From assembly GCA_902494535.1 (NCBI GenBank), contig CABUTO010000041.1, forward strand, positions 1 through 20,455: a DNA stretch of 20,455 nt, read 5' to 3'. The notes below the pieces were generated by a model, which searched no databases, had not been told where the DNA came from, and saw only the letters and a program-made list of their open reading frames with translations. Below, in pieces: positions 5,799-12,275 of this stretch; position 1 is the stretch's first letter; every line of letters starts with the position of its first letter. The DNA is from an uncultured Collinsella sp. GTDB lineage: Bacteria; Actinomycetota; Coriobacteriia; Coriobacteriales; Coriobacteriaceae. The translations under genes and the position numbers were made by a program.

Positions 5799-7088
5799 TT
5801 AGCGAATGTTGTAAAACGCGGCCTTGCCGGCGTAGCGCGCGCTGCCCTCGAGCTCGTCCTCGATGCGGATGAGCTGGTTGTACTTGGCGATACGGTCGCT
5901 GCGGCACGGGGCGCCCGACTTGATCTGGCCGGCGTTGACGCCCACGACCAGGTCGGCGATCGTGGAGTCCTCGGTCTCGCCGGAGCGGTGGCTCACGATG
6001 CAGGCATAGCCGGCCTCCTTGGCGGTCTCGATGGCCTCGAGCGACTCGGTGAGCGTGCCGATCTGGTTGACCTTGACCAGGATCGCGTTGGCGGCACCCA
6101 GCTCGATGCCCTTCTTGAGGCGCTCGGTGTTAGTGACGAACAGGTCGTCACCCACCAGCTGCACCTTGTTGCCAATGCGGCGGGTAAGCTCGACCCAGCC
6201 GCCCCAGTCCTCCTCGGCCATGCCGTCCTCGATGGAGATGATGGGATAGGTGTCGACGAGCTTCTCCCAGTAATCGACCATCTGAGCGCTCGTATACTCA
6301 ACGCCCTCGCCCTTGAGCTCGTACATGCCGGTCTCGGCGTTGTAGAACTCGGTCGAGGCCGGGTCCATGGCGTACATGAAGTCGACGCCGGGCTTAAAGC
6401 CGGCCTTCTCCACGGCCTTGGTGATGTACTCGAACGGCTCGGCATTGGTCTTAAGGTTGGGGGCAAAGCCGCCCTCGTCGCCCACGCCGCCGCCCAGGCC
6501 GGCCTCGTGCAGCACGCCCTTGAGGGTATGGTAGACCTCGGCGCACCAACGCAGGCCCTCGGCAAAGCTCGGGGCGCCCACCGGCATGATCATGAACTCC
6601 TGGAAGTCAACGTTATTGTCGGCATGCACGCCGCCGTTGAGGATATTCATCATAGGTGTGGGCAGCAGGTGGGCGTTGACGCCGCCCAGGTACTGGTACA
6701 GCGACAGGCCCGACGACTCGGCAGCGGCGCGGGCAACGGCCAGCGACACGCCCAGGATGGCGTTGGCACCGAGCTTGGTCTTGTTGGGGGTACCGTCCGC
6801 GGCAATCAGCGCGGCATCGACGGCGCGCTGGTCGAAGGCATCGAGGCCCACGACGGCGTTAGCACACTCGTTGTTGACATGCTCGACGGCCTGCGAAACG
6901 CCCTTGCCCAGGTAGCGGTCCTTGTCGCCATCGCGCAGCTCGCAGGCTTCAAAGGCGCCGGTCGAAGCACCCGAAGGCACCATTGCGCGGCCAAAGCTGC
7001 CGTCCTCGAGCACGACCTCGACCTCGACGGTGGGATTGCCGCGGCTGTCGAGCACCTCACGACCGTAGACATCCAAAATATCGCTCAT
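5799..7088 (-). CDS. eno: Enolase (phosphopyruvate hydratase)
   Basis: A 429-residue enolase, converting 2-phosphoglycerate to phosphoenolpyruvate in glycolysis. The sequence is full length and highly conserved: opening DVYGREVLDSRGNPTVEVEV, then VPSGASTGAFEACELRDGD with the flexible substrate loop (about 35-53), MMNILNGGVHADNNVDFQEF, VGDEGGFAPNL, SIEDGMAEEDW, LVGDDLFVTN, ILVKVNQIGTLTE with the catalytic Lys, and VSHRSGETEDSTIADL near the end. A strong GAGGGAG site precedes the ATG. It has its own terminator (5703-5734), and the mazG terminator lies upstream (7225-7270), so it is probably a single-gene transcript. The 110 bases upstream contain a 10-bp direct repeat around a possible -10 element. 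Confidence 0.98.
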   Translation of the reverse strand: MSDILDVYGREVLDSRGNPTVEVEVVLEDGSFGRAMVPSGASTGAFEACELRDGDKDRYLGKGVSQAVEHVNNECANAVVGLDAFDQRAVDAALIAADGTPNKTKLGANAILGVSLAVARAAAESSGLSLYQYLGGVNAHLLPTPMMNILNGGVHADNNVDFQEFMIMPVGAPSFAEGLRWCAEVYHTLKGVLHEAGLGGGVGDEGGFAPNLKTNAEPFEYITKAVEKAGFKPGVDFMYAMDPASTEFYNAETGMYELKGEGVEYTSAQMVDYWEKLVDTYPIISIEDGMAEEDWGGWVELTRRIGNKVQLVGDDLFVTNTERLKKGIELGAANAILVKVNQIGTLTESLEAIETAKEAGYACIVSHRSGETEDSTIADLVVGVNAGQIKSGAPCRSDRIAKYNQLIRIEDELEGSARYAGKAAFYNIR

Positions 7089-7164
7089 GTTGTCTCCCTC
7101 TCACTTGGAAACGGGTTGAATGCTTGGCAACGCGGCTTACACGCTGCAGCGACGTGCAGGTTCA

Positions 7165-7209
7165 TAAGTTAGCCTTGTCGCACTTTTTGCATTATGCCCT
7201 AAGTTAGCC
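7165..7209 (-). promoter_or_regulatory. Direct repeats around a possible eno promoter
   Basis: TAAGTTAGCC occurs at 7165-7174 and 7200-7209, exactly 35 bases apart. Between them the minus strand reads CATAAT (7192-7197), a possible -10 hexamer; TTGTAT, 18 bases farther upstream, is a weak -35. The arrangement suggests operator half-sites, but no regulator can be named. Confidence 0.35.
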
Positions 7210-7224
7210 AAGGGATACAATCTT

Positions 7225-7270
7225 TTTTAAAAAATAATGGGGCGATGGGACAAGTCCGTCCCATCGCCCC
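7225..7270 (-). terminator. Factor-independent terminator of mazG operon
   Basis: GGGGCGATGGGAC at 7239-7251 is exactly complementary to 7258-7270, with a 6-base loop. On the minus strand it is followed by ATTATTTTTTAAAAAAG. It begins eight bases past the mazG stop. Confidence 0.9.
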
Positions 7271-7277
7271 CGCAGTC

Positions 7278-8138
7278 TTACTCCTCCGCCTTTGCGGCAT
7301 CCCACAGGTCGTTGAGGCCATGAGTCGAAAGCTCAGCCAGATCCACATGGGCGTTGGCCGCCATCTGCTCCATCGCAGCCCAGCGACGGCGGAACTTGGC
7401 CGTGCTCGCGCGCAGGGCGCTCTCGGCGTCGATGCCCTCTTTGCGCGCAACGTTGACCAGGGCAAAGAGCAGGTCGCCAAACTCCATCTCGCGCTCGGGC
7501 GAGCCGGGAGCCTCGGCCTCAAACTCGGCACGCTCCTCGGCAACCTCGTCCCACACATCCTGGACCGTCTCCCACTCAAAGCCCACGGCAGCCGCCTTGC
7601 GCGACACCTTCTGAGCCTGCATCAGCGCCGGCAGGTGCGTAGGCACGCCGTCGAGCAGGCCCTCGGGCGCAGCCTCGCCCGCTGCCACGGCCTTGTCCTT
7701 GGCAGCCTTCTCGGCAAGCTTGACCTCGTCCCAGATCTTGAGCACCTCGTCGGAGTTATCGGCATCCGCATCGCCAAACACATGTGGGTGGCGGCGGATG
7801 AGCTTGGCGTCGATATCGCGTGCCACATCGGCCAGCGTAAACTCACCGGCGTCCGCCGCAATCTGCGCATGCAGTACGACCTGCATGAGCACATCGCCCA
7901 GCTCCTCGCGCAGGTGCGCCGCGTCGTCGGCCTCAATGCAGTCGAGCGCCTCGTAGGCCTCCTCGATCATGTTCTTGCCGATGCTCTGATGCGTCTGCTC
8001 GCGATCCCACGGGCAGCCATCGGGCTGACGCAGGCGCCAGATGGTCTGCACCAGATGCTGCAGCTCGGCCGACGCATCGACCAGCGTGGACAGATCGCGC
8101 GAGCCCTCGGCATTTTGCTGAGCCATGTGCTGCGCCAT
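7278..8138 (-). CDS. mazG: MazG nucleoside triphosphate pyrophosphohydrolase
   Basis: A 286-residue all-alpha NTP pyrophosphatase that hydrolyses (d)NTPs to the monophosphates, a house-cleaning function. The first MazG domain has LRQPDGCPWDREQTHQSI (37-53), EEAYEAL with the metal-binding ExxE (59-65), REELGDVLMQVVLHA (77-91) and RRHPHVFGD (115-123). The second, C-terminal domain has KVSRKAAAVGFEWE (177-190), a second acidic helix (EVAEERAEF) and EFGDLLFALVNVARKEGID (219-237). Both domains look intact, as in the two-domain E. coli type. Start 8138 follows GGAGGAGG, which lies in the last codons of the yfcE gene; the stop of that gene is only two bases upstream, indicating coupled translation. 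In mycobacteria mazG likewise lies just before eno. Confidence 0.94.
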   Translation of the reverse strand: MAQHMAQQNAEGSRDLSTLVDASAELQHLVQTIWRLRQPDGCPWDREQTHQSIGKNMIEEAYEALDCIEADDAAHLREELGDVLMQVVLHAQIAADAGEFTLADVARDIDAKLIRRHPHVFGDADADNSDEVLKIWDEVKLAEKAAKDKAVAAGEAAPEGLLDGVPTHLPALMQAQKVSRKAAAVGFEWETVQDVWDEVAEERAEFEAEAPGSPEREMEFGDLLFALVNVARKEGIDAESALRASTAKFRRRWAAMEQMAANAHVDLAELSTHGLNDLWDAAKAEE

Positions 8139-8140
8139 GG

Positions 8141-8689
8141 TTAGTCCTCCTCCATGATCACGTGACGGAACGCACCGCCCTCGTAGATGCCGTAGCTGTG
8201 CGTACCGTCCTTGGGAATGCTCACGCTGCCGGGATTGAAGAGCCACAGGCCCGGGTGCGCCTCGCTTGCCTCGTTAACCTTGATGTGCGTGTGGCCGTAG
8301 ACGAGCGCGGAGCCCTCGGGCAGCGCGGGCGCGTGGTCGACGCTGTTGTGCATGCCGGCGCCAAAGACGTGGCCGTGTGTCAGGAACAGCTCGCGGCCGG
8401 TCTCGTCGAACAGCGTGGCGTAGTCGGCCATGACGGGGAAGTCGAGCACCATCTGGTCGACCTCGGCGTCACAGTTGCCGCGCACCGCGATGATGCGGTC
8501 GGCCAGGGCGTTGAGCAGCGGAATCACACGCTTGGGGGCGTAGTCGCGCGGCAGGTCGTTGCGCGGACCGTGGTAGAGCAGGTCGCCCAGCAGGACGATG
8601 CGGTCGGGCTGCTGGGATTCGATGGCGGCGCAGAGGCGCTCGGTCCAGTATGCCGAGCCGTGAATGTCGGAAGCGATAAGGTATTTCAT
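8141..8689 (-). CDS. yfcE: YfcE-type metallophosphodiesterase
   Basis: A 182-residue calcineurin-like phosphoesterase, near full length for the YfcE/MJ0936 family, whose members hydrolyse phosphodiesters with two bound metal ions; the physiological substrate is unknown. All metal-site motifs are present: SDIHG (7-11), GDLLYHGPRN (35-44), RGNCD (70-74), LTHGH (103-107), YGHTH (131-135). The segment GNCDAEVDQM and the ending FNPGSVSIPKDG are very close to E. coli YfcE as I remember it. Start 8689 (MKYLIAS) follows AAAGGA; an in-frame ATG at 8752 would overlap the preceding gene and add non-conserved residues. It lies between the LarC-like gene (55 bases upstream) and mazG (two bases downstream) in one apparent operon. 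Confidence 0.92.
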   Translation of the reverse strand: MKYLIASDIHGSAYWTERLCAAIESQQPDRIVLLGDLLYHGPRNDLPRDYAPKRVIPLLNALADRIIAVRGNCDAEVDQMVLDFPVMADYATLFDETGRELFLTHGHVFGAGMHNSVDHAPALPEGSALVYGHTHIKVNEASEAHPGLWLFNPGSVSIPKDGTHSYGIYEGGAFRHVIMEED

Positions 8690-8744
8690 GGTGGTCCTTT
8701 CGGGTGGGGTTGATGGGGCTGGGCGTGGCGTGCCACCGGCCGCG

Positions 8745-9230
8745 TTACTCAAATCGCAGTGCCGCGCTCTGAGCCGCCTGCATCACGCGTTGGAGCGGCA
8801 CGTTGTGCTCACGGGCAAGACGGGCGCAATCCTCGTACTCGGGAGCCGCGCGCTCGCTGCTGTCGGGCAGAGTCGCCACCTTAACGGATACCTCGCCCCA
8901 AGGCGTCGCCACCTGCTCAAAACGACGCGGCAGACAGACGCGCTCCATAACCTGGCGGCGGATGCCATTGGTCGTGGTTTCCAAAAAGATGGTCATCTGC
9001 AGACGGTCAATGTCCTCGCGGGCGCAGATTACCTGCAGCTGCCAGCCGGGACGACCTTTTTTGCAGTAGAGAGGCAGCCAGTGCACTTCGCGGGCGCCCG
9101 CCTCGCGCAAGCGGTCGGCGGCATAGGCGAGTGCCTCGGGCGACGCATCGTCGATGTCGCACTCTAGCTTGACGATGGTCTCGGGCGCATCGGTCTCGCG
9201 GGACAGCGGAGATGTACTTCCACGTTGCAT
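8745..9230 (-). CDS. Stand-alone LarC C-terminal-domain protein
   Basis: A 161-residue protein matching the C-terminal part of LarC (DUF111), the CTP-dependent enzyme that inserts nickel into the pincer cofactor of lactate racemase. Recognised motifs are LECDIDDASPEAL (22-34), REVHWLPLYCKKGRPGWQLQ (47-66), ETTTNGIRRQ (84-93), and EYEDCARLAREHNVPLQRV (132-150). Full LarC proteins are about 400 residues. The N-terminal LarC1 part is missing, and the divergent neighbour encodes an unrelated protein, so this is no simple frameshifted half. No lactate racemase or other lar gene is in the window. In lactobacilli LarC1 and LarC2 are joined by a frameshift, so a separate LarC2 is notable. Start 9230 follows GGAAAGGATCC at a rather long distance. 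It may be functional alone or partner a LarC1 elsewhere. Confidence 0.8.
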   Translation of the reverse strand: MQRGSTSPLSRETDAPETIVKLECDIDDASPEALAYAADRLREAGAREVHWLPLYCKKGRPGWQLQVICAREDIDRLQMTIFLETTTNGIRRQVMERVCLPRRFEQVATPWGEVSVKVATLPDSSERAAPEYEDCARLAREHNVPLQRVMQAAQSAALRFE

Positions 9231-9336
9231 ACGGTCCGGATCCTTTCCGCACGGGCTCGTTTTATTCACCCAAACGCTAGCACATCGGACGTGGCACAGG
9301 CGTGACTTTCGTCCGTCGCCGCCCTCGCCCCTATCC

Positions 9337-9401
9337 AAACGTGTACGTCAGCCTCCAAACATGTCATTTTTTGTCGGTTTTGGAGGCTGACGTACATGTT
9401 T
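9337..9401. repeat. Long near-perfect hairpin in a divergent intergenic region
   Basis: Two 23-base arms (9337-9359 and 9379-9401), built on TGTACGTCAGCCTCCAAA, differ only at one G/T wobble position and enclose a 19-base loop. The gap 9231-9523 separates divergent genes and must hold promoters for both, but I can name none with confidence. The symmetry and size fit a dispersed palindromic element better than an operator. Confidence 0.65.
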
Positions 9402-9523
9402 TGAGAGCGCAAGCGAGGCCGCGCCGCGCAGCCTTTCCAATCGATTTCGGCACCCCGCGCGTACGACGCGCCGAGGCTGCGCCATTACAATGGAGCGGAT
9501 TCGCTAAATGCAAAGGAGCCGCT

Positions 9524-10435
9524 ATGCCTATGTGCCCGCTGGTCGATTGCCATACCCACACCTCGTTTTCGGACGGCCATGCCTCATTTGAGGACAACGT
9601 CCGCGCCGCTGCCGCCGCCGGCTGCCGCGTCATGGTCTCGGCCGACCATCTCACCCTGCCCGCCAGCATGGACGCCAGCTGCGAAGTGCAGGTTGTCGAG
9701 GGCGACTTGCCGGCACATCGTCTGGCCTTTGAGGATGCTCACAAGCTTGCCGCGCAGATCGCGCCGGATCTCAGCTTTATCTATAGCTTTGAATGCGATT
9801 GGTACGAGGGCTGCGAGCCTTTGGTTGAGCGCTGGTCCCAGGGCGCCGTCGTGCGTCTGGGCAGTGTGCATTGGATTGGCAACCCGGGAGATATTGCGGC
9901 AGGCGCCGCGGGCACGGCAGGGACAGAGGACGTCGCTCGCCCCGATACGCCCGATTCCCTTTGCGGTTGGATCGATGACGACACCAACCTGCATGTTTGG
10001 GAAAACTTAGGCGTGCGCGGTGTATGGGAACGCTACGTCGATGACTGGTGCCGCGCCTGCGAGAGCCCGCTCAACTTTGATGTGATGGCTCACCCCGACC
10101 TGGTCATGCGCTTTTCGAAGGAAGGCTTTGCGCCCGACTTTGACCTCGCGCCGTTTTGGCAGCAGATGGCCGAATGCGCCCACGATACGGGTCGTCGCAT
10201 TGAGGTCTCGACCGCCGCACCGCGCAAGGGCCTCGACGACTATTACCCCTCGACGGGGCTGTTGCGTTGCTTCGCCCACGCCGAGGTACCCATCACCTTT
10301 GGCTCGGACGCGCACCGCGCCTGCGATATTTGCTGGAACATCCGCGAGGCTCAAGCCCACGCCTACGACTGCGGCTATCGAACCTTCGATATCCCCCACC
10401 CCACCGGAGAATGGGAGTCCACGCCCCTCGCCTAA
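9524..10435 (+). CDS. hisJ: PHP-family histidinol-phosphatase
   Basis: A 303-residue PHP-domain phosphoesterase, most likely hydrolysing L-histidinol phosphate to L-histidinol. The trinuclear metal-site motifs are visible: DCHTHTSFSDGH (8-19), VSADHLTLP, SFECDWYEG, GSVHWIGN, VMAHPDLVMRF and FGSDAHRACDICWN. GSVHWIG resembles the HisJ/HisK group of histidinol-phosphatases (Bacillus and Lactococcus type). Start 9524 follows AAAGGAG at five bases; the frame stays open to 9302, but that part reads through the hairpin at 9337-9401. The neighbouring hisB lacks a phosphatase domain, so this gene fills the only missing pathway step. It is on the opposite strand, and its stop is two bases from the hisE stop, so expression is separate from the operon and antisense overlap of transcripts is likely. 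Another PHP phosphatase activity remains possible. Confidence 0.85.
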   Translation: MPMCPLVDCHTHTSFSDGHASFEDNVRAAAAAGCRVMVSADHLTLPASMDASCEVQVVEGDLPAHRLAFEDAHKLAAQIAPDLSFIYSFECDWYEGCEPLVERWSQGAVVRLGSVHWIGNPGDIAAGAAGTAGTEDVARPDTPDSLCGWIDDDTNLHVWENLGVRGVWERYVDDWCRACESPLNFDVMAHPDLVMRFSKEGFAPDFDLAPFWQQMAECAHDTGRRIEVSTAAPRKGLDDYYPSTGLLRCFAHAEVPITFGSDAHRACDICWNIREAQAHAYDCGYRTFDIPHPTGEWESTPLA

Positions 10436-10437
10436 GA

Positions 10438-10755
10438 CTAGTGGCGGCGGGCGTTGAGTTCGCCGGCCAGCTCGTCGAGGGTGATACCGTAGCGTTCGAG
10501 CGTTACGAGCAGATGGTAGACCAGGTCGCCAGCTTCGTAGCGGATGTGGTCGTGGTCGTTGTCCTTGCAGGCCATGATCACCTCGCTCGCCTCCTCGGCA
10601 AGCTTCTTGAGCAGCTCATCCTCGACGTCGGTCAACAGACGGGCGGTATAGCTCTCCTGCGGCGATGCGTCGCGACGGCCGTGAATCACCTTGGCCAGTC
10701 CCGTCAGCGTCTCGCCGATATTTCCCGGCTGCACGTTAGCTGTTCTGACTCCCAT
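10438..10755 (-). CDS. hisE: Phosphoribosyl-ATP pyrophosphatase
   Basis: A 105-residue HisE, which hydrolyses phosphoribosyl-ATP to phosphoribosyl-AMP and pyrophosphate, the second step of histidine synthesis. It shows the MazG-like all-alpha motifs DELLKKLAEEASEVIMACK, with the EExxE metal site at 55-59, and YEAGDLVYHLLVTLERYGITLDEL. The typical length is near 100 residues. It is separate from hisI, whereas enterobacteria fuse the two. GAGAGGAAA precedes the ATG. It is the last gene of the operon and ends two bases from the convergent phosphatase gene, with no terminator visible in between. Confidence 0.95.
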   Translation of the reverse strand: MGVRTANVQPGNIGETLTGLAKVIHGRRDASPQESYTARLLTDVEDELLKKLAEEASEVIMACKDNDHDHIRYEAGDLVYHLLVTLERYGITLDELAGELNARRH

Positions 10756-10770
10756 GGTTATTTCCTCTCG

Positions 10771-10998
10771 TTACTGCAGCGTAAAGTAGGTACCGGTCTC
10801 ATCGAACCGAGGCTTTGCGCCCTTTTTCTCAAAGAACTCGACGATGACGGCATGGGCCTCATCGAGCCTTTCTTTCTCGGCCTCGAGCCAAAGCGACTGC
10901 GCCCCGCAGGCATCAGTCAGGTGCACGCGGCATGGCACGCCCGCGCGGAGGAGCTCGGTGTTGCAGTCGGCGACCTCGAACGGCGTCACGACTTTCAT
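10771..10998 (-). CDS. 75-residue conserved-looking protein in the his operon, function unknown
   Basis: I cannot assign a function. The protein is acidic and soluble, with no signal peptide or membrane span. It has three cysteines (12, 23, 31), the motif CRVHLTDACGAQSLWL (23-38), a central helix rich in Glu/Ala/His (EAEKERLDEAHAVIVEFFEKKG), and a short C-terminal strand DETGTYFTLQ. The HLTDACG motif resembles small proteins that I believe NCBI calls the RDAC family; this is from memory and unchecked. Evidence that it is a gene: its ATG overlaps the hisI stop by four bases (ATGA), a GGGGGAG site lies four bases upstream, and hisE begins 15 bases after its stop. It is therefore probably translated together with hisI and hisE. 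It could be a small regulator or partner of the pathway; that is speculation. Confidence 0.8.
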   Translation of the reverse strand: MKVVTPFEVADCNTELLRAGVPCRVHLTDACGAQSLWLEAEKERLDEAHAVIVEFFEKKGAKPRFDETGTYFTLQ

Positions 10999-11336
10999 CG
11001 CACTCCCCCTTCCACGCGCTTAAAGAAGCAGGTACGGTTGCCGGTGTGGCAGGCCGGACCCGGCGAGTCGACCTTGACCAGCAGCGTATCGCTATCGCAG
11101 TCGGTCCAGAGCTCCTTGACCTCCTGCATGTTGCCGCTCGTCGCGCCCTTGTTCCAGAGCTCCTGGCGGCTGCGGCTCCAAAACCACGTGGTGCCGGTCT
11201 TGAGCGTCAGCCCCACCGATTCCTCGTTCATCCAAGCAACCATAAGCACCTCACCAGTGTCATATTGCTGAACCACACAAGGAATCAATCCTTTGGCGTC
11301 GTATTTAAGATCCACTGGAGTAGTAATTTCTCTCAT
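10995..11336 (-). CDS. hisI: Phosphoribosyl-AMP cyclohydrolase
   Basis: A 113-residue HisI, the zinc enzyme that opens the adenine ring of phosphoribosyl-AMP, third step of the pathway. Key motifs are VLMVAWMNEESVGLTLKTGT, WFWSRSRQELWNKGATSGN and the metal-binding DCDSDTLLVKV with PGPACHTGNRTCFF, containing the conserved cysteines. The start at 11336 (MREITTP) follows a GGGGAA sequence; the frame is open back to 11468, but that part encodes residues of the palindromic element upstream. The stop overlaps the following 75-residue gene by four bases. It is separated from hisF by 153 bases that hold a large palindrome. Confidence 0.95.
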   Translation of the reverse strand: MREITTPVDLKYDAKGLIPCVVQQYDTGEVLMVAWMNEESVGLTLKTGTTWFWSRSRQELWNKGATSGNMQEVKELWTDCDSDTLLVKVDSPGPACHTGNRTCFFKRVEGGVR

Positions 11337-11372
11337 TTCAATTCCCCAATTTAAACATCGCCGGTCGGCGAG

Positions 11373-11471
11373 GGTTGTCCAGGTACCGCAGGTTGCCGCG
11401 AAAGAGGAGCGACGCGTACTTTGGTACGCGAGCGACGGTTTGAGCGGCAAGATGCGGTGCCTGGGCAAGCC
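11373..11471. repeat. Large structured palindrome between hisF and hisI
   Basis: The outer arms, 11373-11399 and 11444-11471, pair along about 27 positions with five mismatches and one bulge. A sample is ACCGCAGGTTGCCGC opposite the complement of GCGGCAAGATGCGGT. Inside is a hairpin CGCGTAC-tttg-GTACGCG (11413-11430), flanked by direct copies of GAGCGACG (11407-11414 and 11430-11437). It would form a long branched RNA in the his mRNA. It could be a mobile palindromic element or a processing or attenuation site; no T-run supports strong termination. Confidence 0.65.
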
Positions 11472-11489
11472 GCAGCGCAGCCCGCAGCA

Positions 11490-12272
11490 CTAGAAGTCCA
11501 ACCTCACAGGAATTCCCTGCGATGCCATATACTCCTTCACTTGACGGATGCTGAAGGTTCCAAAGTGAAAGACGCTGGCTGCCAGCACGGCGTCGGCCTC
11601 GCCCTCGATCACACCCTCGGCAAAATGCTCGAGCGTGCCCACGCCGCCGCTCGCGATGACGGGAATCGGCACCGCGCGCGCCACAGCGCGAGTGAGTGCC
11701 AGGTCGAAGCCAGCCTTGGTGCCGTCGCGATCCATGCTGGTGAGCAAGATCTCACCGGCGCCGCGACGAGCCGCCTCCTCGGCCCACGCCACCGCATCGA
11801 TACCTGTGGCGTTGCGACCGCCCGCCGTGAAGACCTCCCACTTGTCGGCTCCGGATGCGCCGGGTAAGCCGACGCGTTTGGCATCAATCGCCACGACCAC
11901 GGCCTGGCTGCCAAACGCCGCGGCGGCTTGGCTGATCAACGACGGGTCGCGCACGGCGGCAGAGTTAAGCGACACTTTGTCGGCACCGGCCGCAACCATG
12001 GTGCGCATGCCCGCCAGGTCGCGAAAGCCGCCGCCCACGGTATAGGGAATGGCCAGCTCCTCGGCAGCATGCGCCGCCATCTCGATGGTCGTCGCGCGGT
12101 TGTCGCTCGTGGCGGTAATGTCCAGGAAGACGACCTCGTCCGCACCCTCGCGGTCGTAGGCGCGCGCCAGCTCCACCGGATCGCCCGCATCGCGCAGACT
12201 CACAAAGTTGACGCCCTTGACCACACGGCCGTCCTTGACGTCCAGACAGGGAATCACGCGCTTGGTAAGCAT
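11490..12272 (-). CDS. hisF: Imidazole glycerol phosphate synthase, cyclase subunit
   Basis: A 260-residue TIM barrel that, with HisH, makes imidazole glycerol phosphate and AICAR from PRFAR using ammonia passed from HisH. It opens with LTKRVIPCLDVKDGRVVKGV with catalytic Asp11, followed by TVGGGFRD, KVSLNSAAV, VVVAIDAKR with catalytic Asp130, GAGEILLTSMDRDGTKAGFD and VIASGGVGT, and ends IRQVKEYMASQGIPVRLDF. The length is normal. GGGGAGGAG, located in the last codons of hisA, lies upstream of the ATG, and the hisA stop is only three bases away, so the pair is probably coupled. Confidence 0.97.
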   Translation of the reverse strand: MLTKRVIPCLDVKDGRVVKGVNFVSLRDAGDPVELARAYDREGADEVVFLDITATSDNRATTIEMAAHAAEELAIPYTVGGGFRDLAGMRTMVAAGADKVSLNSAAVRDPSLISQAAAAFGSQAVVVAIDAKRVGLPGASGADKWEVFTAGGRNATGIDAVAWAEEAARRGAGEILLTSMDRDGTKAGFDLALTRAVARAVPIPVIASGGVGTLEHFAEGVIEGEADAVLAASVFHFGTFSIRQVKEYMASQGIPVRLDF

Positions 12273-12275
12273 GGG

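Noticed and set aside
5634..7172. Plus-strand open frame of 512 codons opposite eno
   Set aside because: It mirrors the highly conserved enolase sequence and crosses the eno terminator; composition is that of a complementary frame.
9302..9523. N-terminal extension of the PHP phosphatase
   Set aside because: The frame is open, but it reads through a 23-bp hairpin and adds residues unlike the family. AAAGGAG just before 9524 supports the later start.
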